Below are positions 16,653 to 24,524 of a DNA stretch of 51,679 nucleotides, one piece after another (within the stretch, counting starts at the first letter, position 1; every line of letters starts with the position of its first letter). The stretch covers positions 1 through 51,679 of the forward strand of contig JAHHQP010000012.1 of the NCBI GenBank assembly GCA_020026355.1. The letters run 5' to 3'. The translations under genes and the position numbers were made by a program. This DNA comes from Bacteroidales bacterium (GTDB lineage Bacteria > Bacteroidota > Bacteroidia > Bacteroidales > UBA932). The notes under the pieces are model-generated. The model was given only the letters and a program-made list of their open reading frames with translations, was not told the origin of the DNA and did no database searches.

Positions 16653-17501
16653 ATGATTATCAGTGGAAAAGAACTTTCGACGCAGATGAAGGCTGATATG
16701 GCTGTTCGAGTCTCCGGTTTTCCGGAAAGATTTGGACGGGTACCTCATCTGGTCGTGATTCTGGTCGGGGATGATCCGGGCAGTCTCTCGTATGTCAGGG
16801 GTAAGTCCAAGGCTTGCGATGTGGTTGGAATCAGGAATACGACGATCTGCAGACCGGCGGATCTTCCTGAAACGGAACTTCTGTCTCTGATCCGGGAACT
16901 GAACGAAGATGCCGGAGTCGATGGCATTCTGGTTCAGTTGCCTCTGCCGGCTCATATCGATGAGGCGAAGGTGATCGGCGCGATCGCACAGGATAAGGAT
17001 GTGGATGGTTTCCATCCGTTGAATGTTGCGGCGCTATGGCAGAAACAGCCTTGTGTGCGTCCTTGTACGCCGGAGGGCATCATCAGGATGCTGAAATCCG
17101 CAGGGGTGGAGATCCGTGGCAAGCGGGCTGTCGTGGTCGGGCGCAGCAACATTGTCGGTCTTCCGGTGGCGAAACTGCTGCTGGATGAGAATGCTACGGT
17201 AACGGTGGCGCATAGCCGCACGGTCGATCTTGCTGCCGTGACTCGTCAGGCAGAGATTCTGGTGGTGGCGGTCGGACGTCCGAAGTTCGTGACGGCGGAC
17301 ATGGTTGCTCCTGGGGCTGTCGTCATTGACGTGGGTGTGAACCGTGATCCCGAGACGGGAAGACTTTGCGGGGATGTGGATTTCGAGTCCATTGAACCGA
17401 AGGCTTCTTTCATCACTCCGGTTCCGGGAGGAGTCGGTCCGATGACTATCGCTTGCCTGATGGAGAATACGATCGGCTGTTTTCTCCGGCACCAGGCCTG
17501 A
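16653..17501 (+). CDS. folD: Methylene-THF dehydrogenase / methenyl-THF cyclohydrolase
   Basis: A 282-residue bifunctional FolD converting 5,10-methylene-THF to 10-formyl-THF with NADP, in the cytoplasm. The start chosen is MIISGKELS at 16653; an upstream ATG at 16617 lies in the loop of the hairpin and would add 12 atypical residues. Catalytic region: YVRGKSKA at residues 47-54, with Y47 and K51. VQLPLP follows at about 94-99, the Rossmann motif GRSNIVGLPVA near 162, and PVPGGVGPMT near the C-terminus. Placed last in the pur operon, it can supply the formyl donor for PurH. Confidence 0.95.
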   Translation: MIISGKELSTQMKADMAVRVSGFPERFGRVPHLVVILVGDDPGSLSYVRGKSKACDVVGIRNTTICRPADLPETELLSLIRELNEDAGVDGILVQLPLPAHIDEAKVIGAIAQDKDVDGFHPLNVAALWQKQPCVRPCTPEGIIRMLKSAGVEIRGKRAVVVGRSNIVGLPVAKLLLDENATVTVAHSRTVDLAAVTRQAEILVVAVGRPKFVTADMVAPGAVVIDVGVNRDPETGRLCGDVDFESIEPKASFITPVPGGVGPMTIACLMENTIGCFLRHQA

Positions 17502-17521
17502 GTCTGCAGCCATGATGGAAA

Positions 17522-17559
17522 AAGCGCTGTTCCCTTGCGGGGAGCAGCGCTTCTTTTTT
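17522..17559. terminator. Strong bidirectional terminator after folD
   Basis: A 13-bp stem (AAGCGCTGTTCCC with GGGAGCAGCGCTT, one G-T) is followed by TTCTTTTTT on the plus strand. On the minus strand the same stem is followed by TTTTT, so it can also end the MFS transcript arriving from the right. Confidence 0.9.
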
Positions 17560-17605
17560 CGATCAGCGGGAGATTCCACTTTCTTAAGGTTCAGCCGTCG
17601 ATGAA

Positions 17606-18958
17606 TCATTTGACCGGCTCGTCCAGGTGAAGTTCAGGGTGTTTCCTGGAGGAACGGATGAGCAGGACAGAGACGATGATCGATATGATACCCAGGATGA
17701 CGAAGATGTATTCGGCATTCTTCGCGCCGATCATGGCCGTCGCTGCCTTGTCCAGAATATTCCCGACGAGGATCGGAATCAGCATCAGACCGATGTTCTG
17801 GATCCAGTATAGGAGAGAATAGGCGGTGCCGAGATTCTTTTCGGGGATGATTTTCGCAACGGAAGGCCACATGGCGGACGGTACGAGCGAGTATCCGATA
17901 CCGAGCAGGGAAATGGCCAGGTAACCGTAGAAAGGTTCACCCTGAGGAGCCAGCAGGATGATCAGGTGAGACAGGAACACGAGTCCTGCACCGACCAGCA
18001 TCCAACGGGTGGCTTTGCCGACCTTGTCCACGAAGGCGCCGAAGAGCGGGGTGAACACGACGGTGAAGAACGGGATCAGGGAGAGCATCCATTTCGCGGA
18101 ATCTACATCCATCTCGAAACGTGGAATCAGGATGGCAGTGCCGAATTTCTTGAAGGAAATGATGCAGCAGTAGAAGAAGACGCAGAGCAGGGCGATCATG
18201 ATGAACCTCGGGTTTCGCAGGACTTTGATGATGTCGGAGAAGCGGAATTTGTCTTCTTCCTTGATTTCTCCGCGGTCCGTGCTGATCTGCATGGTCCGGT
18301 CGAAGCGCAGGTCCATGGCGACGAAGATGGCCCAGAGGATGCCACCTGCAAGCAGGAGCATGAGTCCGGTCAGGGCCGGTCTGGCGGTTTCTGTCAGGCT
18401 GTACATTTCTCCTGACAGTTTCGTGGCGAGCAGCATCGGCGAGATGATGAGTGCGGCGGCGGTACCCAGGCGGGCGATAGCCAGATGAAGGCCCATGGCC
18501 AGTGCCATGTTCCGGCCTTTGAACCATTTCGCGATGGAGCGTGTAACCGCGACTCCGGCGATCTCACTGCCCAGGCCGAAGAGCATCTTTCCGGCAAAGG
18601 CGATCTTCACGGAGACTGATGGGGAGAAACCGTGCTGGAGGGCGAACCAGATGAGAGCGGCTCCGAGGATCATCATGCTGACGAAGATGGAGCCTACGAT
18701 CCTTACGCCGTAGATATCCAGCAGGATGCCGCAGATGATCAGGCCTCCGAATACGCAGAGGACGGAATAGCCGCTGGCATAGAAGCCGTAGTCTTTCTGG
18801 TTCCAGCCGAGTTCCAGTTGTTCAGGAGCGGAGAAGAGCTGGGACAGGGAGGAGAAGATGTCGTCGAAGAAATAGGAACCGAACATCGGGAACACCAGGC
18901 AGAGCAGGGCGAGCCAGCAGGTTGCGGTTCTGATCCGTTTCGTTTGTACTGTACTCAT
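17606..18958 (-). CDS. MFS transporter, MFSD1-like (downstream copy)
   Basis: A 450-residue integral membrane protein with about 12 hydrophobic segments and a charged middle loop (about residues 215-245). The segment GSEIAGVAVTRSIAKWFKGR and the later SLVPSAMWPSVAKIIPEKNLGTAYSLLYWIQNIGL match the subfamily containing eukaryotic MFSD1, recently reported as a lysosomal dipeptide transporter. Substrate in bacteria is not established, so peptide transport here is only a suggestion. It is a clear paralogue of the neighbouring upstream gene (same motifs at the same places) and lies 58 nt downstream of it. Confidence 0.88.
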   Translation of the reverse strand: MSTVQTKRIRTATCWLALLCLVFPMFGSYFFDDIFSSLSQLFSAPEQLELGWNQKDYGFYASGYSVLCVFGGLIICGILLDIYGVRIVGSIFVSMMILGAALIWFALQHGFSPSVSVKIAFAGKMLFGLGSEIAGVAVTRSIAKWFKGRNMALAMGLHLAIARLGTAAALIISPMLLATKLSGEMYSLTETARPALTGLMLLLAGGILWAIFVAMDLRFDRTMQISTDRGEIKEEDKFRFSDIIKVLRNPRFIMIALLCVFFYCCIISFKKFGTAILIPRFEMDVDSAKWMLSLIPFFTVVFTPLFGAFVDKVGKATRWMLVGAGLVFLSHLIILLAPQGEPFYGYLAISLLGIGYSLVPSAMWPSVAKIIPEKNLGTAYSLLYWIQNIGLMLIPILVGNILDKAATAMIGAKNAEYIFVILGIISIIVSVLLIRSSRKHPELHLDEPVK

Positions 18959-18973
18959 GGATGACAGGATGTG

Positions 18974-19002
18974 AAAAAGGATGGACTGCTGCCCATCCTT
19001 TT
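18974..19002 (-). terminator. Hairpin between the two MFS genes
   Basis: AAAAGGATGG pairs with CCATCCTTTT (19002-18993 with 18984-18975) around an 8-nt loop, followed by TTTTTC on the minus strand. It begins 14 nt after the stop of the upstream MFS gene and ends 15 nt before the ATG of the downstream one, so it may be an attenuator that lowers the second gene's expression. Confidence 0.65.
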
Positions 19003-19016
19003 GATTTTCAGATATG

Positions 19017-20438
19017 TTATTTCTGGATGTTAGGCAACTCGAGACCGAGATGACGCTTCTTGTCCAGTGCCTTCAGGTAGATGGCGATGAGAAGTGCGAG
19101 GACACCGAAGCCGGCGAAGATGATCAATGGAACGGTGTAGTCGTAAGGGATGAACTCCGCATTGGCGGCCATGGCTGCCTGAACGGCTGCGTTGCCGGCA
19201 TTGGAAGATTCAAGGACACTTCCGATCAGCTTCGGTACGAAGCAGAGTCCGATGTTCTGTACCCAGAAGATGAGACAGTAGGCGGAACCGAGGATCTTCT
19301 CGTCGATGATTTTCGGAACAGACGGCCAGAGTGCGGCAGGAACCAGAGCGAAGCTGATGCCCAGGATGACGATGGTCGCGTAGGCGATGAACTCGCTGTG
19401 GCTGGCTGGAAGCCAGAAGGCGAAGACCAGGTGGCAGACGATCAGGAGGATCGCTCCGAAGATCAGCATGGTTGCACCTTTACCTTTCTTGTCCAGGAAG
19501 AGGCCCAGGAACGGAGTGATGACGGCGGCGCCGATCGGGAACCATCTGAAGATGTTGGCAGCCGCTTCAGCGGAGATACCGTCGAGGTTGCACTGGAGCA
19601 TGTTCGCACCATATCTCTGGAAAGGGAAGATGGCGGAATAGTAGAGAACGCACAGCAGGGCGACGGTCCAGAAACTGCGGGAACCGAAGATTTTTCCAAG
19701 GTCCTTGATGTGGAATTCCTCATCATTGGCCTCATGCTCGATCGCTCCTTCAGCGGCGATGGTCTCCTTGTCGAATTTCTTGTCCATGACGGAGAAGACG
19801 ATGAAGTTGATCAGACCGATCAGCAGCAGGACGGTACAGAAAGCGACAGGGGCCTGTACGGTACCGAGCTTGTTGGCGATGAAAGGGCTGATGGAGAAGA
19901 TGGCGAAGACGCCGACGCGGGCGATAGCCATTTCCAGACCCATGGCCAGTGCCAGTTCTTTGCCTTTGAACCATTTGGCGATGGATTTCGATACGGTCGT
20001 TCCGGCCATTTCACAGCCGCAGCCGAAGATCATGAAGCCGAGGGAAGCGAGTTTCGCGCTGCCCGGAACGGCTGTCCACCAGGAACCGAGCCATTCGCAG
20101 AAGCCGGTGCTCTGGAACCATTCGGAGATGGCGATGTATTTGATGACTGCGCCTCCGAGCATCAGGGATGCGGAGAGGATTCCGGTGAAACGGACGCCCA
20201 TCTTGTCCAGGATGATACCGGCCAGGATGAGAAAACCGAATACGTTGAGGATGTATTCGGATGCGGCATAGGTGCCGAATACGTCAGGCGTCCATCCTCT
20301 CTGCTGCTGGATCATGGATTGCAGCGGAGACATGACGTCGACGAACATGTACGCGAAGAACATCATCAGTGCGATCAGGATCAATGCGGTCCATCTGGCA
20401 GCTGCTGAGTCGTGCAGGGTCTGTTTGATTTTTTCCAT
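19017..20438 (-). CDS. MFS transporter, MFSD1-like (upstream copy)
   Basis: A 473-residue membrane protein with about 12 hydrophobic segments. The start is ATG 20438-20436 (MEKIKQTLHD), behind an A-rich leader; a TTG ten codons upstream is less likely. Shared MFSD1-like motifs: GCEMAGTTVSKSIAKWFKGKELALAMGLEMAIARVG in the first half and ALVPAALWPSVPKIIDEKILGSAYCLIFWVQNIGL in the second. A charged cytoplasmic loop (about residues 220-245) separates the halves. The substrate is unknown; dipeptides are a suggestion from MFSD1 only. It has a good promoter (20473-20503) and divergent neighbour dxs. Confidence 0.88.
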   Translation of the reverse strand: MEKIKQTLHDSAAARWTALILIALMMFFAYMFVDVMSPLQSMIQQQRGWTPDVFGTYAASEYILNVFGFLILAGIILDKMGVRFTGILSASLMLGGAVIKYIAISEWFQSTGFCEWLGSWWTAVPGSAKLASLGFMIFGCGCEMAGTTVSKSIAKWFKGKELALAMGLEMAIARVGVFAIFSISPFIANKLGTVQAPVAFCTVLLLIGLINFIVFSVMDKKFDKETIAAEGAIEHEANDEEFHIKDLGKIFGSRSFWTVALLCVLYYSAIFPFQRYGANMLQCNLDGISAEAAANIFRWFPIGAAVITPFLGLFLDKKGKGATMLIFGAILLIVCHLVFAFWLPASHSEFIAYATIVILGISFALVPAALWPSVPKIIDEKILGSAYCLIFWVQNIGLCFVPKLIGSVLESSNAGNAAVQAAMAANAEFIPYDYTVPLIIFAGFGVLALLIAIYLKALDKKRHLGLELPNIQK

Positions 20439-20472
20439 TTTATTTATTTTGTTTATAGATTTTTCCAAAAGG

Positions 20473-20503
20473 CGAAGTTACGATTTTTGAGGCAATACGC
20501 AAA
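20473..20503 (-). promoter_or_regulatory. Promoter of the MFS gene pair
   Basis: On the minus strand TTTG (20503-20500), 19 nt, then TAACTTCG (20480-20473), one mismatch from TAnnTTTG. It lies 35 nt upstream of the ATG at 20438. Confidence 0.6.
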
Positions 20504-20532
20504 ACAGATTTTCTCTTCTCCGATTATTATGC

Positions 20533-20540
20533 TAACTTCG
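20533..20540 (+). promoter_or_regulatory. Possible -7 element for dxs
   Basis: TAACTTCG, the same one-mismatch -7 word used on the opposite strand for the MFS pair, lies 32 nt before the dxs ATG. No -33 TTTG is found at the right distance, so support is weak. Confidence 0.35.
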
Positions 20541-20572
20541 CTCTGTTAACCTAAGAAGAACCACAGTCATTC

Positions 20573-22486
20573 ATGATGTACGGAATTCTAGATAAGATAA
20601 ATGCACCGGAAGATGTGAAGGCTCTGCGGCCGGAGCAGCTGGTGCAGCTTTGCGAGGAGCTGCGCGACTATATCGTCCGCTGCTGTGCGGTCAATCCAGG
20701 ACATCTCGGTTCCAGCCTCGGCGCTGTTGAACTGATCGTCGCTTTACATTATATATATGATGCTCCTGCTGACAAGCTGATCTTCGATGTCGGCCATCAG
20801 GCCTATGCGCATAAGATCATCTGTGGCCGTAGGGAAGCGTTCAAGGGAAATCGGACGAGGAACGGGATCAGTGGCTTCCCGAACAGGGCAGAGAGTCCTT
20901 ACGATGCTTTCGGAACAGGGCATTCTTCCACTTCCGTTTCTGCGGCATTGGGATTTGCACAGGCTTTCAGGATGAGAGGGGAGGACAGGAAGGTTGTCGC
21001 TCTGATCGGTGATGGTTCATTGACCGGTGGTCTGGCCTTCGAAGGGCTCAACAATGTCGGAGCCAGCAAGTCGGACGTGCTCATTGTCCTGAATGATAAT
21101 AATATGTCCATTGACAATAATACAGGTGCGCTTCATGACTACCTGCTGAAGGTGACGATGGATCCTCGCTACAACCGTCTGAAGAAGATGGTCTGGGACA
21201 GGATGGGGGACCGGTCTTTCCGGAAGTCCATCCAGCGTCTGGTGGTCGGGGCTAAATCTTCTCTGGTGCGTAAATCCGGCGGAGCGCTTTTCGAGTCAAT
21301 GGGCTTCCGTTATTTCGGCCCTATTGACGGAAATGACATTTCTCAGGTCATCCGCACGCTTTCCAGGCTGAAGAACATCAAGGGACCGAAACTCCTCCAT
21401 GTCATTACCCGGAAAGGAAAGGGTTATGCTCCGGCAGAGGCTGATCCTACCGTATGGCACGCACCGGGGCATTTCGATCCGGAAACCGGAAAGCGGGCCG
21501 TGAAGGAATATGCGGCTTCCAGGTATCAGGATGTTTTCGGACAGACGTTGGTGGATCTGGCGAAGCAGGACCCGGCTGTCGTGGGTGTGACACCTGCCAT
21601 GGCTTCCGGCTGCGGCATGACGACGCTGGCCGAGCGGATGCCGGAACGTTTCTTCGATGTCGGTATCGAAGAGGAGCATGCGGTCACTTTCTCTGCCGGG
21701 CTGGCCGCTGCCGGCATGAAGCCTTTCTGCAACATCTATTCTTCTTTCTCCCAGCGGGCGTATGACCAGATCATTCATGATGTGGCGCTTCAGAATCTTG
21801 GTGTAGTCCTTTGTCTGGACCGTGCAGGTCTTGTCGGCGAGGATGGCGCGACCCATCACGGGTGTTACGATATGGCGGCTTACAGGAGTATTCCCAATGC
21901 TGTCATCGCAGTTCCTTCTGATGAACTGGTGCTCCGGAATATGATGTACACGGCCAAGGAAGCGACGGGCGGCCCTTTCATCATAAGATATCCTCGCGGG
22001 TGCGGAGAGGGAACCGTCTGGAAATCGGAACCCTTCGCGGAGGTCCCGGTCGGGAAGGCGGTCTGTCTGCGGAAGGGAGAGCGTGTGGCGCTGTTCTGTG
22101 CAGGACCGTTCGTCTGGCGTGCGGTCGAGGCGGCGGAACGGATCCGAGAAGAACAGGGATGGATGCCGGAAGTCTGGGATGTCCGTTATGTCAAACCTTT
22201 CGATGCGGATGCGCTGGCGGACGCCTGCACCCGTTGCCGCTGCATCATCACCGTGGAGGACGGCTGTCTGAAAGGTGGACTTTGTTCGGAGATTTCGGAA
22301 CGGATAGCGTCGAAGACGGGAAAATGGCATGTTTCGGGTATCGGAATACCGGATGTATTTGTCACTCAGGGGACTCAGGCCGAACTTCGGCAGGAATCCG
22401 GACTGGATACGGCGGGAATCTACAGGAAAATCCGTCAGGAAAATGAAGATTTTTGCGAAAAAAATGTAAAAAGTTTTGGAGATTAA
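20573..22486 (+). CDS. dxs: 1-deoxy-D-xylulose-5-phosphate synthase
   Basis: A 637-residue thiamine diphosphate enzyme condensing pyruvate and glyceraldehyde 3-phosphate, the entry step of the MEP isoprenoid pathway. Visible motifs: HLGSSLGAVEL near residues 44-54, FDVGHQAYAHKI near 71-82, the TPP/Mg motif GDGSLTGG (146-153) through NDNNMSI (174-180), and IEEEHAVTFSAGLA with the catalytic Glu in the pyrimidine-binding domain. The C-terminal transketolase domain is complete. ATGs at 20573 and 20576 are both possible. Isoprenoid output connects loosely with the PopT-like lipid carrier transporter to the left, but there is no operon link. Confidence 0.97.
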   Translation: MMYGILDKINAPEDVKALRPEQLVQLCEELRDYIVRCCAVNPGHLGSSLGAVELIVALHYIYDAPADKLIFDVGHQAYAHKIICGRREAFKGNRTRNGISGFPNRAESPYDAFGTGHSSTSVSAALGFAQAFRMRGEDRKVVALIGDGSLTGGLAFEGLNNVGASKSDVLIVLNDNNMSIDNNTGALHDYLLKVTMDPRYNRLKKMVWDRMGDRSFRKSIQRLVVGAKSSLVRKSGGALFESMGFRYFGPIDGNDISQVIRTLSRLKNIKGPKLLHVITRKGKGYAPAEADPTVWHAPGHFDPETGKRAVKEYAASRYQDVFGQTLVDLAKQDPAVVGVTPAMASGCGMTTLAERMPERFFDVGIEEEHAVTFSAGLAAAGMKPFCNIYSSFSQRAYDQIIHDVALQNLGVVLCLDRAGLVGEDGATHHGCYDMAAYRSIPNAVIAVPSDELVLRNMMYTAKEATGGPFIIRYPRGCGEGTVWKSEPFAEVPVGKAVCLRKGERVALFCAGPFVWRAVEAAERIREEQGWMPEVWDVRYVKPFDADALADACTRCRCIITVEDGCLKGGLCSEISERIASKTGKWHVSGIGIPDVFVTQGTQAELRQESGLDTAGIYRKIRQENEDFCEKNVKSFGD

Positions 22487-22505
22487 TTTTTAATATCTAT
22501 CTTTG
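22475..22505 (+). promoter_or_regulatory. Promoter of the tRNA-tuf super-operon
   Basis: TTTG (22475-22478), exactly 19 nt, TATCTTTG (22498-22505): a perfect match to the Bacteroidota consensus. The -33 box overlaps the end of dxs. It lies about 45 nt before the first tRNA. Confidence 0.85.
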
Positions 22506-22550
22506 CAATCCCTTTCGGAAACGATGTGAGTCGTCAGGAATACGGGAAAT

Positions 22551-22624
22551 GCCGATGTAGCTCAGTTGGCTAGAGCACGTGATTTGTAATCTCGGGGTCG
22601 TGGGTTCGACTCCCTCCATCGGCT
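22551..22624 (+). tRNA. tRNA-Thr (anticodon TGT)
   Basis: A 74-nt cloverleaf. Acceptor GCCGATG pairs with CATCGGC, the anticodon loop is TTTGTAA with TGT, and the T arm is GTGGGTTCGACTCCC. CCA is not encoded. First of four tRNAs upstream of tuf. Confidence 0.96.
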
Positions 22625-22633
22625 CAAAATATT

Positions 22634-22719
22634 GGGAGAATACCAGAGTGGCCAAATGGGGCAGACTGTAAATCTGCTGGTTTATACCTTCGGTGGTTCG
22701 AATCCATCTTCTCCCACCA
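22634..22719 (+). tRNA. tRNA-Tyr (anticodon GTA)
   Basis: An 86-nt class II tRNA with a long variable arm. Acceptor GGGAGAA pairs with TTCTCCC, the anticodon is GTA in CTGTAAA, and A-CCA is encoded at the 3' end (22716-22719). Confidence 0.96.
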
Positions 22720-22729
22720 AATATTAGAA

Positions 22730-22802
22730 GCGGAAGTAGCTCAGTTGGTAGAGCATTAGCCTTCCAAGCTAAGGGTCGCGGGTTCGAACCTCGTCTTCCG
22801 CT
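22730..22802 (+). tRNA. tRNA-Gly (anticodon TCC)
   Basis: A 73-nt cloverleaf. Acceptor GCGGAAG pairs with CTTCCGC, the anticodon is TCC in CTTCCAA, and the T loop is GGTTCGAACC. CCA is not encoded. Confidence 0.96.
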
Positions 22803-22811
22803 CAATACTAC

Positions 22812-22883
22812 GCCAGTGTAGCTCAGGGGTAGAGCGCTTCCTTGGTAAGGAAGAGGTCGAGAGTTCAATTCTCTCCACCGGCT
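22812..22883 (+). tRNA. tRNA-Thr (anticodon GGT), with acceptor-stem mismatch
   Basis: A 72-nt cloverleaf with anticodon GGT in CTTGGTA. The T stem GAGAG/CTCTC is intact. The acceptor GCCAGTG faces CACCGGC, leaving one A-C mismatch at the fourth pair (positions 4 and 69). The rest of the molecule looks functional. Confidence 0.95.
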
Positions 22884-22924
22884 CTGCTTTTTTTGTATAT
22901 AATACTCAATTAAAATAAAAAGAA

Positions 22925-24112
22925 ATGGCTAAAGAAACCTTTAAAAGAGACAAACCACACGTTAACATTGGTACAATCGGCCACGTTGACCATGGTAAGA
23001 CTACCTTGACTGCAGCAATTACTACAGTGCTTGCAAAGAAGGGCTTTTCAGAGATGAGAAGTTTCGATTCTATCGATAACGCTCCAGAGGAGAAAGAGCG
23101 TGGTATCACTATCAATACATCACATGTTGAGTACCAGACTGCAACTCGTCACTACGCACACGTTGACTGTCCGGGCCATGCTGACTATGTGAAGAACATG
23201 GTTACTGGTGCTGCTCAGATGGATGGTGCCATCCTCGTAGTCGCTTCTACTGATGGTCCTATGCCTCAGACTCGTGAGCACATCCTTCTCGCTCGTCAGG
23301 TGAACGTTCCTAGAATCGTCGTATTCATGAACAAAGTTGACCTCGTTGATGACGAAGAGATGCTTGACCTCGTAGAGATGGAGATTCGTGACCTTCTTTC
23401 ATTCTACAACTTCGACGGTGACAACGCTCCTATCATCCGTGGTTCCGCTCTCGGTGCTCTTAACGGAGATCCGAAATGGGAAGACAAGATCATGGAGTTG
23501 ATGGATGCAGTTGATACATACATTCCTATCCCTCCACGTGATAACGAGAAACCGTTCATCATGCCAGTTGAGGATATCTTCTCTATCACAGGTCGTGGTA
23601 CTGTTGCTACTGGCCGTATCGAGACAGGTGTCGTTCACACAGGTGATGAGGTTGAGATCGTCGGTCTTGGCGAGGAGCCTAAGAAGACTGTCGTGACTGG
23701 TGTCGAGATGTTCCGTAAGATCCTCGATGAGGGTGAGGCTGGTGATAACGTTGGTCTTCTCCTCCGTGGTATCGACAAGAAAGAGATCAAGAGAGGTCAG
23801 GTTCTCGCAAAACCAGGTGTCATTCATCCACACGAGAAATTCCAGGCTGAGATCTACGTATTGAAGAAAGACGAGGGTGGTCGTCATACTCCATTCGGAA
23901 ACCACTACCGTCCACAGTTCTTCATCCGTACTCTTGACATCACAGGTGAAATCACTCTTCCAGAGGGTGTAGAGATGGTAATGCCAGGCGATAACGTTAC
24001 TATTACTGTAGATCTGATCTACCCAGTTGCATTGAACGAAGGTCTTCGTTTCGCAATCCGTGAGGGTGGTCGTACAGTAGGTGCAGGCCAGGTAACCAAG
24101 ATCCTTGCTTAA
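22925..24112 (+). CDS. tuf: Elongation factor Tu
   Basis: A 395-residue GTPase delivering aminoacyl-tRNA to the ribosome. G1 is GHVDHGKT at residues 19-26, G3 is DCPGHAD near 81-87, and G4 NKVD lies near 136-139; domains 2 and 3 are complete to GAGQVTKILA. Proline codons are mostly CCA/CCT (about 18 of 21 by hand count), the bias of a very highly expressed gene here. It is preceded by four tRNA genes and followed by a hairpin, tRNA-Trp and secE. I see no second tuf in the window. Confidence 0.98.
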   Translation: MAKETFKRDKPHVNIGTIGHVDHGKTTLTAAITTVLAKKGFSEMRSFDSIDNAPEEKERGITINTSHVEYQTATRHYAHVDCPGHADYVKNMVTGAAQMDGAILVVASTDGPMPQTREHILLARQVNVPRIVVFMNKVDLVDDEEMLDLVEMEIRDLLSFYNFDGDNAPIIRGSALGALNGDPKWEDKIMELMDAVDTYIPIPPRDNEKPFIMPVEDIFSITGRGTVATGRIETGVVHTGDEVEIVGLGEEPKKTVVTGVEMFRKILDEGEAGDNVGLLLRGIDKKEIKRGQVLAKPGVIHPHEKFQAEIYVLKKDEGGRHTPFGNHYRPQFFIRTLDITGEITLPEGVEMVMPGDNVTITVDLIYPVALNEGLRFAIREGGRTVGAGQVTKILA

Positions 24113-24130
24113 TCGCACACTATCATAATC

Positions 24131-24163
24131 AAGTGGGTGCCGGGTCACCGACACCCACTTTCA
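24131..24163 (+). terminator. Hairpin after tuf (weak terminator/processing site)
   Basis: AAGTGGGTG (24131-24139) pairs with CACCCACTT (24152-24160), extended by CGG/CCG across a C-A mismatch, with loop GTCA. Only three T follow, so partial termination or RNA processing before tRNA-Trp is likelier than a full stop. Confidence 0.6.
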
Positions 24164-24164
24164 T

Positions 24165-24238
24165 AGGGGAATAGAACAAGGGTAGTTCAGCGGTCTCCAA
24201 AACCGTCGATGAGGGTTCGAATCCTTCTTCCCCTGCCA
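24165..24238 (+). tRNA. tRNA-Trp (anticodon CCA)
   Basis: A cloverleaf with acceptor AGGGGAA paired with TTCCCCT, anticodon CCA in TCTCCAAAA, T arm GAGGGTTCGAATCCTTC, and an encoded G-CCA 3' end. It lies between tuf and secE, as is common in Bacteroidota. Confidence 0.95.
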
Positions 24239-24323
24239 ATTTATATCAAAGGTTACGATTTGGTAATTGTTTAACAGACATTGTAACTCGCTTCCAATCC
24301 TACAATGTCCATTACAAGTAAAG

Positions 24324-24512
24324 ATGAGAAAGTTTATCAACTATCTGAAAGAGTCTTATAAGGAGTTGACCAAGAAAGTTACTTGGCCTACATGGGACAA
24401 GTTGCAGAGTTCTGCCATCCTGGTGATGGTCGCTTCTGTGATTTTCGCTCTCGTGATCTTCGTGATGGACTTCGCTTTCGAACATCTGATGTCAGCCATT
24501 TACAATCTGTAA
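24324..24512 (+). CDS. secE: Preprotein translocase subunit SecE
   Basis: A 62-residue protein with the conserved amphipathic stretch KESYKELTKKVTWPTWDKLQ (residues 8-27) followed by a single transmembrane helix (about 30-52). It stabilises SecY in the SecYEG channel. The start is ATG 24324 (MRKFINYL); an in-frame TTG at 24267 would add unrelated residues. Short single-helix form, as in most bacteria. Next to nusG, 12 nt apart. Confidence 0.95.
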   Translation: MRKFINYLKESYKELTKKVTWPTWDKLQSSAILVMVASVIFALVIFVMDFAFEHLMSAIYNL

Positions 24513-24524
24513 TACCAGTTTATC

